Source of the DNA: an uncultured Prevotella sp.
Lineage (GTDB): Bacteria; Bacteroidota; Bacteroidia; Bacteroidales; Bacteroidaceae
DNA length: 10,401 nt
Assembly (NCBI GenBank): GCA_900769055.1
Contig: CAAGFF010000202.1
Span: forward strand, 1-10,401
Reading direction: 5' to 3'
Made by a program: the position numbers and the translations under genes
The notes under the pieces: generated by a model
Told to the model about the DNA's origin: nothing
Database searches by the model: none
Seen by the model: only the letters and a program-made list of their open reading frames with translations
Part shown: positions 6,507-10,401 of the stretch, piece by piece
How positions within the stretch are numbered: the stretch's first letter is position 1
Layout of the letters: each line of letters starts with the position of its first letter

Positions 6507-7685
6507 TTATTGGTTCTGTATTCTGTCTATCCCCATCTGATATATCTTTAGTCCGAAGTCGGCTGCTATGACAAGCGCCCATTCCATGATGTCTGCCATC
6601 TGGTGCTCGTATGAGCGCCACTCCTTGTCGCGCAGGAAGAAGTAGAACTCCACGGGCATGCCGTAGGGCGTAGGCTCCATCTGCCTGACCATGAATGTCA
6701 TGTTGCTGTTTACCTCCTTGCGCGAAGAGACGAAGTGTTCCATGTATTTGCGGTAAAGGTGCATGTTGATGCATGGCTGGCTCAGTTCCTCGGCTGTGGC
6801 ATATCCTTTGTCGATGAGGCTCTTGCCCAGATTCTTGTCAATGATGCTTATCGTGTGCTGGTCGAAGAGCAGCCGTCTTGCCACCCGGCGCCCATCCGAC
6901 TGCTCCATACCCTTCCAGTTGCAGAAGGCCTCGTCAACGAGCACCTTTGGCGATATGGTGACAATAGTATTGTCGAAGTTGCGTATCTTCACCGTTGTCA
7001 GCGACATGCCTATAACCGTACCATTGGCGTTTGCCGACGGTACCGTTATCCAGTCGCCAATGTGCATCATGTCGTTGCTCGTAAGCCTGATACCGGCCAC
7101 CAGGCCCTCTATGGTGTCCTTGAAGACGAGCATGAGTATTGCCGACGTTGCTCCCAGTCCGGCAATGAGCGTCATGGGACTTTTGTCTATTATGATTGCC
7201 ACTATGACGATGGCGGCCATCAGGTAGATGACAATCCTCATCACGGCGCAGAAGGTGTGGAAATACTGCTGTGCCGACGAGCGGCGGTCGGAGTCCATGC
7301 GTGCCACGGCGTTAATCATACATTGTGTCGTGCGCAGAGCCATTACAGTAATGTATATTGCCGTAAGCCTTGCGAGCACTTCCTGACATACGGGGAATCC
7401 GCTGAATACCAACGGCAGCAGCCACCAGATGACGATGGCGGGAACAATGTGGCAGGCCGACCGCAGCACCTTCTCGCTGAAGATGAGGTCGTCCCAAACG
7501 GCATTGGTATGGCGTGTGAGCCGTGCGGCGAGCGGTACGGCAATCCTGATGCAGAGCCAGTCGGCAAGTATGGCGGCAATAGCCGCCAAAGCCACCATTA
7601 CGGCATGGGTAGCAATCTGCAGCAGCGAGCCTGATGCTCCGCTTGCCTGCAACCATTCTTCAACGAGTATTTTTATAGTTTCCAT
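6507..7685 (-). CDS. MscS-family mechanosensitive channel, YbdG-like
   Basis: A 392-residue inner-membrane channel that would open under membrane tension and release solutes during osmotic downshock. It has about five membrane segments (near 21-49, 77-97, 105-125, 146-168 and 171-199). The last is the pore-lining helix, with Gly/Ala-rich packing and the highly typical stretch AGLGATSAILMLVFKDTIEG (175-194). The MscS beta-domain follows (about 200-260, GDWITVPSANANGTVIGMSL), and then a mixed alpha/beta C-terminal domain to 392. Length, five helices and the motifs around 250-275 (SPKVLVDEAFCNWKGM, GRRVARRLLFDQ) match the E. coli YbdG (MscM-type) branch rather than the shorter three-helix MscS. 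The start at 7685 gives an ordinary N-terminus. A 156-base gap separates it from the transferase upstream, and the lipoprotein gene follows 14 bases after its stop. Confidence 0.92.
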   Translation of the reverse strand: METIKILVEEWLQASGASGSLLQIATHAVMVALAAIAAILADWLCIRIAVPLAARLTRHTNAVWDDLIFSEKVLRSACHIVPAIVIWWLLPLVFSGFPVCQEVLARLTAIYITVMALRTTQCMINAVARMDSDRRSSAQQYFHTFCAVMRIVIYLMAAIVIVAIIIDKSPMTLIAGLGATSAILMLVFKDTIEGLVAGIRLTSNDMMHIGDWITVPSANANGTVIGMSLTTVKIRNFDNTIVTISPKVLVDEAFCNWKGMEQSDGRRVARRLLFDQHTISIIDKNLGKSLIDKGYATAEELSQPCINMHLYRKYMEHFVSSRKEVNSNMTFMVRQMEPTPYGMPVEFYFFLRDKEWRSYEHQMADIMEWALVIAADFGLKIYQMGIDRIQNQ

Positions 7686-7720
7686 AGAATGCTGATATAG
7701 GATGTTGGTTATTGTGACGG

Positions 7721-7750
7721 AAGGCCGCCCCTTTAGCGGGACGTAGCCTT
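7721..7750 (-). promoter_or_regulatory. Possible leader stem-loop upstream of the channel gene
   Basis: Within the 156-base gap before the channel gene, AAGGC (7721-7725) can pair with GCCTT (7746-7750), and CGC (7726-7728) with GCG (7736-7738), leaving a one-sided bulge. The element is GC-rich within an otherwise AT-rich gap and would lie in the 5' leader, about 35 bases from the start codon. It has no U-tract and does not match a riboswitch I know. It could be a weak regulatory hairpin or chance. Confidence 0.25.
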
Positions 7751-7759
7751 ACCCGAGTG

Positions 7760-7767
7760 CTAAGATA
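7760..7767 (-). promoter_or_regulatory. Candidate -7 element for the channel-lipoprotein unit
   Basis: On the minus strand TATCTTAG matches the Bacteroidetes -7 consensus TAnnTTTG at five of its six fixed bases. It lies about 75 bases upstream of the channel ATG in the only sizeable gap before it. A clear -33 TTTG at the expected distance is missing. A perfect 10-base palindrome, TTGTCGACAA (7775-7784), lies just upstream of the element and might be an operator or chance. Treat as a candidate only. Confidence 0.22.
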
Positions 7768-7841
7768 ATGAATTTTGTCGACAATCAGCCTACTATGGCG
7801 TGCATAGATATATGTTTTTCCTTACTTTTATGCTTGTTTTA

Positions 7842-9515
7842 CTATTTTTTGCAGAACGGTATGTACGTAGGATTGAGCTTTGCGCTGAAAGGAGCGTCTG
7901 TTTGGGTGTTGTGGTCGGTGAGATAGCTCCGTGGCTTCTCCCGGTACATTGGCGATGCCAGGTTGGCGGTCATGTCGCTGCCCTTCATGCTGATTCCTGC
8001 CATTCCCGTCATGGTGTGGAATACCGAGCGGCTTGTCTCCACGTTCTTTTTGCTGTTGTCGGTCAGGGCCTTGGCTTGTGCGGCATAGCGTGTGGAGTAG
8101 GCATCTGAGAGCCATACTATAAGTGGCACGTGCAGCTCCTGCCACGACGGGCGGGGCGAGGCATGGAGAAAGAGGTTGCGTTCGTCATCGAAGATGTTCT
8201 CGCCGTGGTCGCTGGCATAAATCATGGCTGCCGTGCGCCCGCTCTGTTGCAGCATGTCGGCAATCTCACCCAGTATATGGTCTGTATATCGGATGCTGTT
8301 GTCGTAGGCGTTTATCAGGTCCTCGCGGTTCTCTGCCTTGGCCTCGTCGCGAATGTCGGGCTTGAAGTAGGCATACTCGCGTGGATAGCGCTCGCGGTAG
8401 CAGAAGTGGGAGCCGTAGGTATGGAGCACTATGAAGAGCCTTCCAGGGCAGGTGGCAAGAGCCTGCCTTACGTGCGGCAGCAATATGCTGTCGTAGCCCA
8501 TTCCTTCTTTGGAAGCCTCGCTATCAGCATACCAGCAGCTGTCGGCCTGCGATGCTAGGAAGTCTATGTATGAGTGGTTGCGCCGTTGGTTTGAGAGGAA
8601 GAGGGTCTTGAAGTCCGCCTCGCGGAACGCCTGCATTATGCCCTTCTGTCTGTCGAGCAGGCTGTAGTCGGCAGCTGATGCCGCTGACAACAGCATCGGA
8701 ACGCTCTTGTGTGTGGTGTTCGACTGCGTCGTGGCACGGCTGAAGGCCACTATGCCGCTCATCGACGACATGCGTGGGGTGGTGGGGCGGTTGTAGCCGT
8801 AGATGGCGAAATTGCTTGCACGGGCCGTCTCGCCTATTACCATTATGTATACCTCCGTGCTGTCATCGTCATGGCTTGTGCGTGCGCCGAAGGTGAAGTC
8901 GGCAACACGCTCGTTGTAGGTGGCGGAGTTATGCGCTCTGACAACGGCCAAGCCGAGGTTGTAGAGCACGTTCGCAGGATATAGGTGGTCTGTGGGCAAG
9001 TAGGCTGGAACCGTTGCCCATGCCCATGCCAAGGCTCCCACGCCAAAAGGAGCCGTCACGGCAGCCGCCTTGCGTGCCGCCGTCTGGAAACCCGCACCTA
9101 TGTGCAGATGACGGCGCAGGGAGATGGCAGCTATGACGAGAAGCGGAATGTATATGGACAGAACTCCTACTACGGCAGGCAACAGCCTGTCGAGCAGCTC
9201 GGCCATCTCGCCCGTATTGGACGTGACAACGTTCAGGAACATGTCTACCGATATTATGCCCTGCCCGAAGAGGTAGAGCAGCACCAGCTGGAAGGCCGCC
9301 AGAAAGATTAGCGGAAACAGGTACCATACCGTCTTGCCCGTCTTTGCAGATAGCGACAGCAAACATATATAGACGGGCAACGGCATCAGCACGTTTGCCA
9401 CGCAGGCAGCCATGGGCATTCCCTCGGTAAGGCATAGCGCGATGTTTGGCAACAAGATAGCTGCCAAGGCGTAAAAGTATATCAGTCGGGGTGAAATAAT
9501 TGTGTTCCCTTTCAT
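7842..9515 (-). CDS. EptA-type phosphoethanolamine transferase
   Basis: A 557-residue inner-membrane enzyme that would transfer phosphoethanolamine from phosphatidylethanolamine to lipid A or a related acceptor on the periplasmic face. Five N-terminal helices are visible (about 11-29, 35-55, 62-84, 113-133, 150-170), followed by a sulfatase-fold domain from about 220. The active-site set is complete by motif: Glu229 in VIGETARASNFAIYGYNRPT, the nucleophile Thr268 in SNTTHKSVPM, His365 and His370 in VLHTYGSHF, Asp436-His437 in YASDHGEN, and His462 in LHVPLIVW. These match the Glu, Thr, His and Asp-His residues of EptA and MCR-1. The cysteine pair flanking the nucleophile in those enzymes is absent. 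Such enzymes commonly lower net negative charge and so resist cationic peptides and polymyxin; that role here is inferred. The start is 21 bases after the barrel-protein stop, so the two genes are probably co-transcribed. Confidence 0.92.
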   Translation of the reverse strand: MKGNTIISPRLIYFYALAAILLPNIALCLTEGMPMAACVANVLMPLPVYICLLSLSAKTGKTVWYLFPLIFLAAFQLVLLYLFGQGIISVDMFLNVVTSNTGEMAELLDRLLPAVVGVLSIYIPLLVIAAISLRRHLHIGAGFQTAARKAAAVTAPFGVGALAWAWATVPAYLPTDHLYPANVLYNLGLAVVRAHNSATYNERVADFTFGARTSHDDDSTEVYIMVIGETARASNFAIYGYNRPTTPRMSSMSGIVAFSRATTQSNTTHKSVPMLLSAASAADYSLLDRQKGIMQAFREADFKTLFLSNQRRNHSYIDFLASQADSCWYADSEASKEGMGYDSILLPHVRQALATCPGRLFIVLHTYGSHFCYRERYPREYAYFKPDIRDEAKAENREDLINAYDNSIRYTDHILGEIADMLQQSGRTAAMIYASDHGENIFDDERNLFLHASPRPSWQELHVPLIVWLSDAYSTRYAAQAKALTDNSKKNVETSRSVFHTMTGMAGISMKGSDMTANLASPMYREKPRSYLTDHNTQTDAPFSAKLNPTYIPFCKK

Positions 9516-9536
9516 TTGTTTTATGTGTTGATTTGT

Positions 9537-10401
9537 TTAGAAAGCCTCGTTGATGTTGAATATAAATCCGCTTTGCCCGCCTTTGCCAAACCCGTAGTCG
9601 AGTCTGACGTTGACATCCTTCTTGAATTCCCAGCGGTAGCCTATTCCTGCATTTGGCAACAGCCTGTCGGCACGCAGTTGGCTGAATTTCCCGAAGACGG
9701 TACCCACTCCTGCCCATACCACTATGCCGTTGCGCCTCCATACGTGCTGTCGCAGCTCTATTTGCGCCTCAGCCTTGTGCTTGTCGCGGTAGCGTCCTTC
9801 GTAGTACCCTCGCATGGAGTGCGAGTTGCCGAGCTGAGCCATCATGGCCCATGACGGGTCTCCGAAGTTGAGTGTGGTCCTGAAGTCGGCTGCCAGTATT
9901 GCGCCTTTCCATATCGGCCAATATCCGTCGGCCTGTATGTCGGTAGTGGCGAAGGCGTAATCGTTGCCCATGAACTTTGGCCGCACGTTTTGGGATATGT
10001 CGATGTAGTAGCCTTTGTGTGGGTTCGTGAGCACGTCGCGGGAGTCGTAGACTACCGACAGCCCCAGGCCGATGTTCCATGTCTCGCTGTCCATGCCGTT
10101 GAGCAGTTCGGGCCGCTCTATTCGGCTGCCCCTCACATAGTCAAATGTTGCCGAAGGTCCGGCATACAGGTTGTCGGCGAGCTTGCGCAGCAGGACGACC
10201 CTGGCCTTTGCCTGCCATCGTCTCATCTCGCTCTTGTTACTGTTATCGTCGCCGTTGGCAAACCCCATTCCCCAGAAGTCTGACGGGAAAGAGTAGAAGA
10301 ACGTGGTGTACGACAGGCGGTATCTGTCGTGGGGGAAGATGTTGGTACCACGTATTCCAAGCATGTAGAAGCCAACCGTTGATACGTCTCCGAAGAGCGA
10401 G
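9537..10401 (-). CDS. BamA/TamA-family outer-membrane barrel protein, C-terminal part
   Basis: The last 287 residues or so of a surface-antigen (D15, Omp85-type) beta-barrel protein; the gene runs off the right end of the window. The first ATG in frame is at 10364, but the frame continues open to the edge with family-like sequence (SLFGDVSTVGFYMLGIRGTN), so the true start lies outside. The barrel is shown by alternating aromatic and polar strands, VVYDSRDVLTNPHKGYYIDI, and GNSHSMRGYYEGRYRDKHKA, which corresponds to the conserved loop-6 Arg-Gly-Phe/Tyr motif of Omp85 proteins. The chain ends in Phe (GFIFNINEAF), the usual outer-membrane insertion signal. Whether POTRA domains precede the barrel cannot be seen. 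Short single-barrel relatives of this family are common in Bacteroidetes and are usually not the essential BamA, so I give no symbol. The phosphoethanolamine transferase gene follows after 21 bases. Confidence 0.88.
   Translation of the reverse strand, partial: SLFGDVSTVGFYMLGIRGTNIFPHDRYRLSYTTFFYSFPSDFWGMGFANGDDNSNKSEMRRWQAKARVVLLRKLADNLYAGPSATFDYVRGSRIERPELLNGMDSETWNIGLGLSVVYDSRDVLTNPHKGYYIDISQNVRPKFMGNDYAFATTDIQADGYWPIWKGAILAADFRTTLNFGDPSWAMMAQLGNSHSMRGYYEGRYRDKHKAEAQIELRQHVWRRNGIVVWAGVGTVFGKFSQLRADRLLPNAGIGYRWEFKKDVNVRLDYGFGKGGQSGFIFNINEAF

Noticed and set aside
6493..6774. N-terminal extension of the lipoprotein frame into the channel gene
   Set aside because: The 94 extra residues are antisense-free but out of frame with the channel and rich in His, Gly and Arg; the signal peptide with Cys17 starts cleanly at 6492.
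6735..7634. Open reading frame of 299 codons on the plus strand opposite the channel gene
   Set aside because: It is antisense to a well-supported MscS-family gene, is unusually rich in His, Arg, Tyr and Cys, and shows no domain or signal; it is a shadow of the coding strand.
7793..7807. CTATG/CATAG stem-loop followed by a T-rich tract on the plus strand
   Set aside because: A 5-base stem is weak, the T-tract is on the strand with no gene ending there, and the minus-strand transferase ends nearby without a matching U-tract.
8130..9311. Several plus-strand frames (8130-8558, 8709-8984, 8985-9311) opposite the transferase
   Set aside because: All are antisense to a gene with a complete active site and have no domain, signal or start context of their own.

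Overview
The window looks like chromosomal DNA of a Bacteroidales bacterium, most likely Prevotella or a close relative. The evidence is the MacB-type permease pair with no fused ATPase, the DUF4251-type lipoprotein, the AT-rich start regions mostly without a Shine-Dalgarno sequence, and intergenic gaps filled with short tandem repeats. The genus is an inference. No RNA gene, transposase, integrase, phage gene or CRISPR array is visible. Eight protein genes fill almost the whole window, and all but one have a clear envelope role.

Left half, plus strand (8-5085): a four-gene efflux operon. Two tandem, related but diverged MacB/FtsX-type ABC permeases are followed by a MacA/HlyD-type periplasmic adaptor and a TolC-type outer-membrane channel. 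Together they would form a tripartite pump spanning both membranes. The ATP-binding subunit is not in the window and probably lies just before base 1. The substrate cannot be read from the sequence.

Right half, minus strand (5119-10401), in order of transcription: the C-terminal part of a BamA/TamA-family outer-membrane beta-barrel protein (its start is beyond the window); an EptA-type phosphoethanolamine transferase 21 bases later; a 156-base gap with a possible leader hairpin; a YbdG-like MscS-family channel; a small DUF4251-type lipoprotein 14 bases later; a gap of about 120 bases made almost wholly of two tandem-repeat arrays; and a Sel1-repeat/maltose-acetyltransferase-type fusion protein. 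The last gene converges on the efflux operon with 33 bases between the stop codons.

The efflux and minus-strand genes share an envelope theme: export of compounds, modification of lipid A or another phosphate-bearing head group, osmotic release and an outer-membrane barrel. I see no plainly new defence or mobile system. The points most worth a second look are the Sel1-acetyltransferase fusion and the intergenic repeats. Two separate gaps carry arrays with exactly an 8-base period that fit one shared degenerate consensus, and one of these arrays supplies the stop codon of the lipoprotein gene.
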